Assembly (NCBI GenBank): GCA_963801715.1
Contig: CAWDGB010000025.1
Span: 1-21,095, forward strand
Reading direction: 5' to 3'
Length of the DNA stretch: 21,095 bases
Source: CAVVJA01 sp963801715
GTDB lineage: Bacteria > Actinomycetota > Actinomycetes > Mycobacteriales > Jatrophihabitantaceae
Shown: positions 7,244 to 14,218 of the stretch, one piece after another
How the letters are laid out: the number at the start of each line of letters is the position of its first letter
How positions within the stretch are numbered: position 1 is the first letter of the stretch
Translations under genes and position numbers: made by a program
Notes under the pieces: model-generated
What the model saw: the letters and a program-made list of their open reading frames with translations, nothing else
What the model was told of the DNA's origin: nothing
Database searches by the model: none

Positions 7244-8219
7244 GATCGCGCGGACGCAGGTACTCGAGGATGGCGTGGGCTTGACTCACGAACAGGCATC
7301 GGAGTGCCTCCGACTGCCTGACGAGCGGGTCGACGAGTTGCTCGATCTCGCCCATGAGGTGCGCCTTGCGTGGTGCGGGGACGAGGTCGAGGTCGAGGGC
7401 ATCGTCTCGGTAAAGACTGGCGGTTGCCCAGAGGACTGCCACTTCTGTTCGCAGTCGGGCGTTTTCGATTCGCCGGTTCGGTCGGCCTGGCTGGACATTC
7501 CCGCCCTCGTAAAGGCGGCGAAGGAAACTGCCGCCATGGGCGCGTCAGAGTTCTGCATCGTCGCTGCGGTCCGCGGCCCGGATGAACGGCTCATGGCACA
7601 GATTCGAGATGGCGTCAAAGCGATCTCGGACGAGGTCGAGATCAATGTCGCGTGCTCGCTCGGCATCCTCGCTCAGGAACAGGTCGACGAGCTTGTCGAG
7701 CTCGGCGTTCACCGCTACAACCACAACTTGGAAACCGCACGGTCCTTTTTCCCGTACGTGGTAACTACACATTCCTATGATGAGCGGCTCGACACCTGCC
7801 AGATGGTCAGCAAGGCCGGTATGGAGTTGTGCTGTGGTGGCATCGTAGGAATGGGGGAATCGCTTGAGGAGCGGGCCGAATTCGCCGTCGAACTGGCCGC
7901 GTTGGTCCCGGACGAAGTGCCCTTGAATTTCTTGAATCCCCGTCCTGGGACACCGTTCGGCGACCGTACGCCGATGTCGGCCGTCGACGCGTTGCGCGCA
8001 GTCGCCACATTTCGGCTCGTAATGCCCCGAACGATCTTGCGCTTCGCCGGCGGGCGGGAGATCACGCTTGGCGACCTGGCTGAGCGAGGGGTCCGCGGCG
8101 GCATCAACGCGATGATCGTCGGAAACTACCTGACAACACTCGGCCGGCCGGCTCGGCAGGACCTCACGATGCTCAGGGACCTAAAGATGCCGATCAAGGC
8201 GCTGGCCAAGAGTCTCTAG
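7233..8219 (+). CDS. bioB: biotin synthase (BioB), mycobacterial type
   Basis: The 328-aa radical-SAM enzyme inserts sulfur into dethiobiotin to make biotin. The SAM [4Fe-4S] motif is C65-x3-C69-x2-C72 in GGCPEDCHFCSQS. Residues equivalent to the E. coli auxiliary cluster ligands are present: C108 in EFCIVAAVRGP, C141 in VACSLGIL, C200 in LCCGGIVGMGE and R270 in LRFAGGRE. YNHNLET (162-168) is also intact. The CC pair (200-201) and overall sequence closely match M. tuberculosis BioB as I recall it, a type that depends on BsaP. The GTG start overlaps the bioF end by 11 bp and has GAGGGGG about 10 nt upstream. No bsaP gene follows; the BsaP-like domain is fused to BioD. Confidence 0.97.
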   Translation: MILEIARTQVLEDGVGLTHEQASECLRLPDERVDELLDLAHEVRLAWCGDEVEVEGIVSVKTGGCPEDCHFCSQSGVFDSPVRSAWLDIPALVKAAKETAAMGASEFCIVAAVRGPDERLMAQIRDGVKAISDEVEINVACSLGILAQEQVDELVELGVHRYNHNLETARSFFPYVVTTHSYDERLDTCQMVSKAGMELCCGGIVGMGESLEERAEFAVELAALVPDEVPLNFLNPRPGTPFGDRTPMSAVDALRAVATFRLVMPRTILRFAGGREITLGDLAERGVRGGINAMIVGNYLTTLGRPARQDLTMLRDLKMPIKALAKSL

Positions 8220-8220
8220 C

Positions 8221-8263
8221 CGGGCGGCGCCCGCGAAGCCGGCACCGCGGCGCGTCAGCGCCG
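8221..8263. terminator. paired GC hairpins between convergent bioB and XRE genes
   Basis: Two small hairpins fill the 49-bp gap: CGGGC/GCCCG (8221-8225 and 8229-8233, 3-nt loop) and CGGCGC/GCGCCG (8248-8253 and 8258-8263, loop GTCA). There is no T-run. Their position between convergent genes suits a bidirectional terminator. Confidence 0.35.
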
Positions 8264-8268
8264 ATAGC

Positions 8269-8646
8269 TCATCCGGTAGCCCCGTTACGGTTTACGTCAA
8301 GGTAGCTGCGTAGCACGCCCAACAGTGCGCTTCGTTGAGCTTGCGTTAGGCGGGTGTCGCCTCTGATGACTTCTTCCGTAGTGACGGGATCGTTTCGCAT
8401 CGGAACGCCAGCTGCGTAGAGAATCAACTCGTCCGGGCGGATTCCGAGGCTGTCGGCCAAAGCGCGTAACACGCTCAGACTCGGCTCGTGTCGCCCGCGC
8501 TCAAGCTGGCTGAGATAGGTATCTGACAGGTCGGCCAATCGCGCGAGTTCTCGCTGAGAAAGCTGATTGAGCGCGCGCTGTGCCTTGATGAACTCTCCCA
8601 ACTGCCGCAGATGCTCCTGCCAGAATGGGTCGATTGTGTCCGTCAC
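8269..8646 (-). CDS. XRE-family helix-turn-helix regulator
   Basis: The 125-aa regulator has one Cro/cI-type HTH at about residues 16-72: LGEFIKAQRALNQLSQRELA, then LADLSDTYLSQLERGRHEPS and LRALADSLGIRPDELI. This is the canonical XRE pattern, most like the actinobacterial group that includes Rv0474. The C-terminal 50 residues are helical and probably mediate dimerisation. The start is GTG (8644-8646). It lies 115 nt downstream of the phasin gene on the same strand and is probably cotranscribed with it. Inference: it regulates the polyhydroxybutyrate genes, perhaps through the TGATCAAA inverted repeat upstream of the phasin gene. Confidence 0.88.
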   Translation of the reverse strand: MTDTIDPFWQEHLRQLGEFIKAQRALNQLSQRELARLADLSDTYLSQLERGRHEPSLSVLRALADSLGIRPDELILYAAGVPMRNDPVTTEEVIRGDTRLTQAQRSALLGVLRSYLDVNRNGATG

Positions 8647-8761
8647 TTGCTACCGTCTCGCACACGAGGTCCTTGGAGGCGTCGGCCGGGACCAACGTCG
8701 AGGCCCAGCCAAGGTTCGACGGCGGACGACCTGTGCCGTCCGCCGCTCTCCGGTCACGGGT

Positions 8762-9067
8762 TTACTGCTCCGGCTGCTGATCGGCGTCCTTGCTCGGCCC
8801 AGCAGCAGCCCATGCGTCTGCCAGGGCAAGTGAGAAATTCTTGTTCTCCTCGAGCATGCGCGCCTGGAAGTCGTAGGAGTCCTCTATGAGCTGCTTGAGA
8901 TCGGGCACGCTGGCGACGTGTGGCCCCGGCAACGTCTGCGACTCCGGCGCACTCTTCGCAAACGAGGCAACGTAGGTCTTCGTTGCGTCGAGGATGCTCT
9001 GGTGCATCGACGTCACCCACTCGAGAGTCCGCTGATTCGCTGCGCGCATGTTCTCTTGCAGATCCAT
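8762..9067 (-). CDS. small phasin-like polyhydroxyalkanoate granule protein
   Basis: The 101-aa protein is nearly all amphipathic helix: EWVTSMHQSILDATKTYVASFA (16-37) and LKQLIEDSYDFQARMLEENKNFSLALADAWA (57-87), with a Pro-rich linker between and a polar tail. It has no signal peptide or membrane segment. Spacing of aromatic residues and Gln/Glu-rich helices is typical of phasins, which coat PHA granules. Identification rests mainly on this pattern and on the adjacent phaA, phaB and phaC. I chose the ATG at 9067 because GGAAAGGG lies 7 nt upstream; the same frame runs open to 9436, but that extension lies antisense to phaA and is not protein-like. Confidence 0.75.
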   Translation of the reverse strand: MDLQENMRAANQRTLEWVTSMHQSILDATKTYVASFAKSAPESQTLPGPHVASVPDLKQLIEDSYDFQARMLEENKNFSLALADAWAAAGPSKDADQQPEQ

Positions 9068-9102
9068 GATCAAACCCTTTCCGTAAACTAAACTTTGATC
9101 AA
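9067..9102. promoter_or_regulatory. TGATCAAA inverted repeat, candidate operator, and phasin promoter region
   Basis: TGATCAAA (9067-9074) and TTTGATCA (9094-9101) are perfect inverted arms with a 19-nt spacer, and the second arm is itself within the palindrome TTGATCAA (9095-9102). They bracket the phasin Shine-Dalgarno and start. A -10-like TAGTAT lies on the minus strand at 9111-9116. In the same phasin-phaA gap, CGAATGAT (9105-9112 and 9180-9187) and TCGAGCGG (9124-9131 and 9190-9197) each occur twice in the same order. Inference: operators for the XRE regulator. Confidence 0.4.
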
Positions 9103-9278
9103 TGCGAATGATACTACGCGCATTCGAGCGGTCAGGTGCACAGCATCGACCCTGCGCCATCGCGAGCAGGGGCACGGTTCGAATGATCATCGAGCGGACC
9201 AGTGGCGCTCCGGTTGAAAGCCTCTCACCTTCGCGTGGTTGACTCGGTCGCACCCGGCAGTGGAAGTAGGAGGCGACG

Positions 9279-10463
9279 ATGCCAGGATCAGTCATCGTCG
9301 GCGGCGCTCGGACGCCGATCGGCAAGCTGTCTGGAGCCCTCAAGGACATCCCGGCCGTCGGCCTTGGTGGAATTGCTATCTCGGCCGCGTTGCACAAAGC
9401 CGGAATCACCGGTGACCAGGTCGAATACGTGATCATGGGTCAGGTCATCCAGGCCGGCACCGGTCAGATCACAGCGCGCCAAGCGGCGGCCAAGGGCGGC
9501 ATCCCGATGACCGTGCCGGCCATAACCCTGAACAAGGTCTGCCTGTCCGGGTTGAACGCGATCGCCTTGGCCGATCAGCTGATCGGCTACGGCGAGTTCG
9601 AGGTCGTCGTCGCCGGCGGCATGGAGTCCATGACCCAGGGCCCCTACCTGCTGCCCGGGGCTCGGTCCGGATACCGCTACGGCGACGCTTCGCTTGTCGA
9701 CGCAACATTGCACGACGCGCTGTTCTGCGCGTTCGACCAACTCTCGATGGGCACCGCCACCGAGTTCTACAGCAAGGGCAAGGCAATCACTCGCACCGAG
9801 CAGGATGAGTACGCGGCGATGAGCCACGAGCGAGCCATCAGCGCGCGCAAGAACGGGTTGTTCGAGGGCGAGATCGTTCCGGTGCCGATCCCGCAGCGCA
9901 AGGGCGAGCCACTACTCGTCACTGAGGATGAAGGGGTCCGGACGAGTACGACCGTGCAAGCTCTGGCCAAGCTCACGCCCGCGTTCGGCCCCGACGGCAC
10001 CATCACCGCCGGCTCGGCCAGCCAAATCTCGGACGGCGCCGCAGCGGTAGTTGTCATGAGTCGGGCCAAAGCGGAGCAGCTGGGCGCACCGATCTTGGCG
10101 GAGATCGGCGCGCACGGTACCGTGGCCGGCCCCGATCCGTCGCTGCTATCCCAGCCGTCGAATGCGATCCGCAGGGCGCTCGAACGAGAGAACCTCATTC
10201 CGGACAACGTCGATCTGTATGAGATCAACGAGGCCTTCGCCGTCGTGGTCATCCAGTCCATGCGCGACCTCGGCGTCGGCTCGGCCAACGTGAATGTCAA
10301 CGGCGGCGCGATAGCCATCGGCCATCCGGCCGGGGCGAGCGGTACCCGCATCGCCCTGCACCTTATCCTCGAACTGGCCCGCCGCGGCGGCGGGATTGGT
10401 GCTGCCGGTCTGTGCGGTGGCGGCGGCCAAGGGGAGGCTCTCATCTTCCGCGTTTCCGCCTGA
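9279..10463 (+). CDS. phaA: acetyl-CoA acetyltransferase (beta-ketothiolase)
   Basis: The 394-aa cytosolic thiolase condenses two acetyl-CoA to acetoacetyl-CoA, the first step of polyhydroxybutyrate synthesis. The nucleophile is Cys88 in NKVCLSGLNA. The C-terminal signatures are NEAFAVV, GGAIAIGHPAGASGTR with His349, and GLCGGGGQGEA with Cys379. Length and spacing match the biosynthetic PhaA/AtoB type. The ATG is preceded by TAGGAGG at 5-6 nt spacing. phaB starts 14 nt after its stop. A TTGACT at 9238-9243 resembles a -35, but no matching -10 is visible. A general degradative thiolase role cannot be excluded from sequence alone, but the phaB/phaC context favours polymer synthesis. Confidence 0.93.
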   Translation: MPGSVIVGGARTPIGKLSGALKDIPAVGLGGIAISAALHKAGITGDQVEYVIMGQVIQAGTGQITARQAAAKGGIPMTVPAITLNKVCLSGLNAIALADQLIGYGEFEVVVAGGMESMTQGPYLLPGARSGYRYGDASLVDATLHDALFCAFDQLSMGTATEFYSKGKAITRTEQDEYAAMSHERAISARKNGLFEGEIVPVPIPQRKGEPLLVTEDEGVRTSTTVQALAKLTPAFGPDGTITAGSASQISDGAAAVVVMSRAKAEQLGAPILAEIGAHGTVAGPDPSLLSQPSNAIRRALERENLIPDNVDLYEINEAFAVVVIQSMRDLGVGSANVNVNGGAIAIGHPAGASGTRIALHLILELARRGGGIGAAGLCGGGGQGEALIFRVSA

Positions 10464-10477
10464 AAGGAGTCACTGCA

Positions 10478-11212
10478 ATGGCAGACATGACCGGACAGGT
10501 TGCGTTGGTAACCGGCGGCGTGCGAGGAATCGGGTTAGCGATCAGCGACCGTCTCAGCGCGCGCGGCGTAGAGGTGGCGGCGGGGTATTCGCGAGATAAG
10601 GAGGCCGCTGAACGATTCCGCGAGAGGCATCCTGGTTCGTCGGTGCACCAGGGCAACATTGGCTCGGTGGACGACTGTGAAAGGGTCGTCCAAGAAGTCC
10701 TCGACACCCACGGCAAGCTGGACATCTTGGTCAACAATGCCGGCATCACCGCCGACAAGACCGTGCGCAAAATGACCCCACAAGAATGGGATCGGGTTGT
10801 GCAGGTGAATCTGTCCGGCGCCTTCTACCTGTCCCGGGCCATCCTGCAACACATGCTTGACCGCGCGTCCGGGCGGATTATCAACATCAGCTCGATCATC
10901 GGCGAATCCGGCAACATCGGCCAAGCCAACTACGCTGCCGCCAAGGCTGGACTGTTCGGGCTCACCATGAGCTTGGCGCAAGAAACCGCCCGCAAGGGCA
11001 TCACTGTCAACTCCGTCGCTCCCGGTTACATCTCCACCGAAATGGTCGCCGCCGTCCCCAAGGAAGCCATGGACAAGGTGGTCACCAGGATCCCGGTCGG
11101 CCGTCTCGGCGAACCTGACGAAGTCGCCCGCGTCGTGGAGTTCCTCGCCGACCCGGACGCTGCCTTCATCACCGGACAGATCTATTCGGTCAACGGCGGC
11201 CAATACATGTGA
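10478..11212 (+). CDS. phaB: acetoacetyl-CoA reductase
   Basis: The 244-aa short-chain dehydrogenase reduces acetoacetyl-CoA to (R)-3-hydroxybutyryl-CoA, normally with NADPH. It has the Rossmann TGGVRGIG (12-19), NNAG (86-89), catalytic Ser139, Tyr152 and Lys156 in the SSIIGESGN and NYAAAKAG blocks, and a C-terminal ITGQIYSVNGGQYM typical of PhaB/FabG. The ATG at 10478 has AAAGGAG (10463-10469) at 8-nt spacing. The frame is open further upstream to 10412, but that part overlaps phaA. FabG-type activity on ACP substrates is the alternative, and the operon with phaA supports PhaB. Confidence 0.9.
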   Translation: MADMTGQVALVTGGVRGIGLAISDRLSARGVEVAAGYSRDKEAAERFRERHPGSSVHQGNIGSVDDCERVVQEVLDTHGKLDILVNNAGITADKTVRKMTPQEWDRVVQVNLSGAFYLSRAILQHMLDRASGRIINISSIIGESGNIGQANYAAAKAGLFGLTMSLAQETARKGITVNSVAPGYISTEMVAAVPKEAMDKVVTRIPVGRLGEPDEVARVVEFLADPDAAFITGQIYSVNGGQYM

Positions 11213-11218
11213 CGCGTG

Positions 11219-11230
11219 GCCCGTTCGGGC
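11219..11230. terminator. small hairpin between convergent phaB and phaC
   Basis: GCCCG (11219-11223) and CGGGC (11226-11230) form a short stem with a 2-nt loop in the 31-bp gap between the converging stop codons. It is weak and lacks a T-run. Listed only as the sole candidate for termination here. Confidence 0.2.
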
Positions 11231-11243
11231 AGGCTCTAGGGAT

Positions 11244-12953
11244 TCAACCGCGGACGTACTCGCCGGGCGCGTCACCGAGGGGAGGATAGCTGCTACTTCC
11301 GACGGCGGGCGGGTCGGCCGTGGCACCGGCGCGAGCAATGGACCAATCAGTCCAGTCCTCCCACCATGAACCGGCGCTGCGGGCGGCGTCGGCGCGCCAC
11401 GCTTGCGGCGTCAACGGCTGGCTCGAACCGGCCTCGTACCACGCCTTAGGGGTTGGCGGATTGACAATGCCGGCGATGTGTCCGCCACTGGAGAGAATGA
11501 AACGCACATCACCGCCGAGCAGGTGGACTGACTTATAGGAGCTTGTCCACGGCACGATGTGGTCATTGATGGCGCCGACGATGTATGTCGGGTTCTTGAT
11601 GTCGGACAGCGTGAGCCGTTCCCCTAGGATTTCCAGCTCGCCCCGGGCGAGCTGGTTCTGCTGGTAGAACGACCGCAGGTAGAAGGAATGCATCTTGGCC
11701 GGCATTCGGGTGTTGTCCGCGTTCCAGGCGAGAATGTCGAACGCCGGCGGGGTCTCGCCCAGCAGCCAGTTTGAGACCACATAGTTGAAGATCAGCTCGT
11801 TCGCCCGGAGCACATCGAACGTGGTGGCCATCTCGTCGCCGGGTAGGACGCCGGTACGGGCCATCTTCTGCTCGACAGTGGCAATTGTCCTCGCGTCGGT
11901 GAACAGACCGAGTTGGCCCGGCTCGGCGTAGTCAAGCAGCGTGTTCAGCAACGTCAGGGAACCGACCCGGGAATCACCGATCCGCGCCAGATAGGCCGCG
12001 CTGATCGCGGTCAAGGCTCCGCCGAGGCATAGCCCGACGACGTCGATCACGGAACTGCCGGTGATGTCCTCGACGACGTCCAGGGCCGTCTGCGGCCCTT
12101 GCACCAGGTAGTCATCCATGCCGGTATCGCGCATGCTCGCGTCTGGATTGCGGTAGCTGATCGCAAAAACTGTCCGGCCATGCTGTACGGCCCATTCGAG
12201 AAAGCTGCGACCGGGCGCCAGGTCCATCACGTAGTACTTGTTGATCCACGGCGGACTGGCCAGCAACGGAACCGCATGCACCTGATCCGTCTGCGGCAGG
12301 TACTGGATCAACTCCATCAGATCGCTTCGATAGACGATCCGTCCCGGAGTAGCGGCGAGGTTGCGGCCCAACTCGAACGGCGTGGTGTCCACCTGCCGCG
12401 GGCGCCCCTTGTTGGTCAGCAGGTCTGTGACGAAGTTGCCCAGACCTCGGGCAACGCTCACTCCTCCGGTATCCGCCGCTCGCTTGAGCGCAGCCGGATT
12501 CGTGAGGAGAAAGTTCGTCGGCGCCAGCGCGTCGAAGGCCAGTGACATGGCCAGCTCGGCCTTCTTCCGATCCGCCTCGTTCCGGGACAATCCAATCAGT
12601 TCGCCGGCGAACCGTCTCGTTGCCAGGAAGCCTTGCAACAGCGCGAAGAACGCCGGGTTATCCTGCCACGCCGGATCGACAAAGCGCTTGTCCTTGCTAT
12701 CTACGGGCAGCGGCGGCTCGATCGCAAGCTGCGCGAAGCGCGCTAAGGCAGCCGGCCCGACCCGGGCCAGATCTATCCCCATCCGCATAGCCGCAACCAT
12801 CACGTCACCGGGACGGGCGGCCGCATCCGCCAGCGCAGAAAGTGTGGCCGACCCGAATCCCACCGGATCTAGTCGCGCGAAGACGTTCGATTCCGGGCCC
12901 AGAGCGGCAGCCGCATCTTGGGCCGCGGCCCAGGCTTCGTCAGTTCCGCTCAT
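11244..12953 (-). CDS. phaC: class I poly(3-hydroxyalkanoate) synthase
   Basis: The 569-aa enzyme polymerises (R)-3-hydroxyacyl-CoA into PHA on the granule surface. It has the PhaC N-terminal domain (about 85-240, including FVDPAWQDNPAFFALLQGFL) and an alpha/beta-hydrolase core with the lipase-like box GLCLGG (Cys309), Asp464 in GAINDHIVPW and His492 in GGHIAGIVNPP. Length and the triad spacing match class I synthases such as C. necator PhaC. I chose the ATG at 12953; the frame stays open 24 codons further, but that part is Arg-rich and not PhaC-like. No clear Shine-Dalgarno is visible. It is convergent with phaAB and divergent from the HAD gene, so it is transcribed separately from phaAB. 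Confidence 0.95.
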   Translation of the reverse strand: MSGTDEAWAAAQDAAAALGPESNVFARLDPVGFGSATLSALADAAARPGDVMVAAMRMGIDLARVGPAALARFAQLAIEPPLPVDSKDKRFVDPAWQDNPAFFALLQGFLATRRFAGELIGLSRNEADRKKAELAMSLAFDALAPTNFLLTNPAALKRAADTGGVSVARGLGNFVTDLLTNKGRPRQVDTTPFELGRNLAATPGRIVYRSDLMELIQYLPQTDQVHAVPLLASPPWINKYYVMDLAPGRSFLEWAVQHGRTVFAISYRNPDASMRDTGMDDYLVQGPQTALDVVEDITGSSVIDVVGLCLGGALTAISAAYLARIGDSRVGSLTLLNTLLDYAEPGQLGLFTDARTIATVEQKMARTGVLPGDEMATTFDVLRANELIFNYVVSNWLLGETPPAFDILAWNADNTRMPAKMHSFYLRSFYQQNQLARGELEILGERLTLSDIKNPTYIVGAINDHIVPWTSSYKSVHLLGGDVRFILSSGGHIAGIVNPPTPKAWYEAGSSQPLTPQAWRADAARSAGSWWEDWTDWSIARAGATADPPAVGSSSYPPLGDAPGEYVRG

Positions 12954-13091
12954 CACACTCAGCTTTGGCCTCGAAGGACGATAGGCCTTACGGTAACGCC
13001 CGCACCGCTCTGCGTCAGCAGCCACGGCTCAACCACGCGGCTGGTCGCAGGCTTGCGCGACGTCCGCACATCCCAGGCCAAGGAGCCACGA

Positions 13092-13118
13092 ATGCCTACC
13101 ACGCACCGCCGACTATGA
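13092..13118 (+). promoter_or_regulatory. 8-codon leader ORF overlapping the HAD start (possible translational coupling)
   Basis: AAGGAG (13079-13084) is well spaced, at 7 nt, for an ATG at 13092 that reads MPTTHRRL and stops at TGA 13116-13118. The stop overlaps the HAD ATG (13115-13117) as ATGA. The HAD start itself has no Shine-Dalgarno nearby, so ribosomes may load at the leader and reinitiate. Chance is possible, as the leader is very short. Confidence 0.35.
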
Positions 13119-13789
13119 CCCCCACGAGCGGACGTCACGGCGTCCTTTTCGACGTCGACGGCACCCTCGTCGACACCTCCTATGTGCACGCGGTCTGTTG
13201 GTGGGAAGCGTTCCGCCAGTATGGGCGGCCGGTCTCGATGCCCGCTCTCGGCCGGGCGATCGGCATGGGTTCGGACGTGCTGATCGAGCACGTTCTCGGT
13301 GAGGCACCAGATAACGCGGACGAGATCTCGGCCGCGCATAGCGTGCTGTATCGGACCTACTGGGAACGGCTGCAGCCGTTGCCAGGCGCGCGTGAGCTGG
13401 TTGCTGCCTGCGCCGACCGCGGGGTCGTCGTGCTCGCCTCGTCGGCCAAACCGGATGACCTGGCCGAGATGCGGCGGGTGCTGGACTGTGACGACTACAT
13501 CACTGCCGCCACCAGCGCCGCCGACGTCTCGGCGTCGAAACCCCACCCCGATCTGATCGGCGCGGCGCTCGAAGCGGCTCGGCTCCAGGCTGCGGGCAGC
13601 GTATTCGTCGGGGACGCCGTCTGGGACGTCGAAGCCGCCGGTCGTGCTGACGTGGCATGTATTGGTGTCGCGAGCGGGATCTTTAGCCAGCAGGAACTCG
13701 CCGATGCAGGTGCTGTTGCCACCTATGCCGATGCCCGCGATCTCATGGCGCATCTCACCGAGAGCCCGATCGGCCGAATCGTCGGCTGA
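13115..13789 (+). CDS. HAD-superfamily hydrolase (phosphatase)
   Basis: The 224-aa soluble protein has all four HAD motifs: DVDGTLVDT (13-21, nucleophile Asp13 and Asp15), a motif-II Ser in VVLASSAKP, motif-III Lys in SKPHPD, and motif-IV VFVGDAVWDVEAA. The inserted helical cap between motifs I and II is of the phosphoglycolate phosphatase/beta-phosphoglucomutase (subfamily IA) kind. The substrate is not predictable. The start at 13115 leaves only a short leader before the first strand. The frame is open upstream to 12842, but that region is antisense to phaC. It is divergent from phaC with a 161-bp gap. Confidence 0.88.
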   Translation: MTPTSGRHGVLFDVDGTLVDTSYVHAVCWWEAFRQYGRPVSMPALGRAIGMGSDVLIEHVLGEAPDNADEISAAHSVLYRTYWERLQPLPGARELVAACADRGVVVLASSAKPDDLAEMRRVLDCDDYITAATSAADVSASKPHPDLIGAALEAARLQAAGSVFVGDAVWDVEAAGRADVACIGVASGIFSQQELADAGAVATYADARDLMAHLTESPIGRIVG

Positions 13790-14017
13790 CCACGACGATG
13801 TCGGTCTTCGCCGTACGCCCGAGGTCGGGTACTGGGCTGGGTCGCACATAAGCGCGCATCCGCTGTGTGCACTGAGTCCACTATTGGTCTATTGCAACTA
13901 TGCGCAGAGTCATTAACCTGCGACCACAACACAGGCTCTGCCCCCGATCGGATAAGCCAGATCGGGGGCAGGCCGCTCAGGGATTGATCAACTGGGCTGC
14001 GTGAAGATGTCTACTTG
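13790..14017. other. intergenic spacer, lower GC, no gene recognised
   Basis: With the small ORF that follows, this is part of a 429-bp region between the HAD gene and the hydroxyacid oxidase. By eye it is less GC-rich than its surroundings, with AT-rich patches near 13880-13920. Apart from the hairpin at 13938-13971 I see no RNA gene, promoter pair or family-like reading frame in it. Confidence 0.5.
13938..13971. terminator. 12-bp perfect stem-loop, probable terminator
   Basis: CTGCCCCCGATC (13938-13949) and GATCGGGGGCAG (13960-13971) are perfect reverse complements around a 10-nt loop. It lies 149 nt after the HAD stop and upstream of the next operon. It lacks a T-run. A rho-independent terminator of the U-less actinobacterial kind is the simplest reading; a protein-binding site is possible. 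Confidence 0.5.
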
Positions 14018-14164
14018 ATGGAGAGGACCGTTGCCGCGCTGAGGCAACTGAGAAGTGAGGCGTTGGTCACTAAGTCATCTGTCTCATGTTCTTGGGATGT
14101 GCTGTTGCATGCGCTAGATGCGCGCGAGTGGTTTGATCAATGCCCGCTCGTCGCGGCACAGTAA
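14018..14164 (+). CDS. possible 48-aa small protein, unrecognised
   Basis: ATG at 14018 opens a 48-codon frame to TAA 14162-14164. The peptide starts MERTVAALRQLRSEALVTKS and continues with SCSWDVLLHALDAREWFDQC, with Cys24 and Cys42 and two Trp. Third-position G/C is about 62 percent by hand count, lower than in neighbouring genes, which weakens the case or suggests foreign origin. Only a weak GAAG lies 11 nt upstream. It ends 54 nt before the hydroxyacid oxidase start. It could be a small protein of that operon, a gene fragment or chance. Confidence 0.3.
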   Translation: MERTVAALRQLRSEALVTKSSVSCSWDVLLHALDAREWFDQCPLVAAQ

Positions 14165-14218
14165 CCCCACATGGAAGCCGCCGGCGGCACTGGTCAGGAC
14201 CCCACCGGATAGGCGAGA

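Noticed and set aside
9068..9436. N-terminal extension of the phasin frame
   Set aside because: It runs antisense to phaA, is unlike a phasin, and a well-placed Shine-Dalgarno marks the start at 9067.
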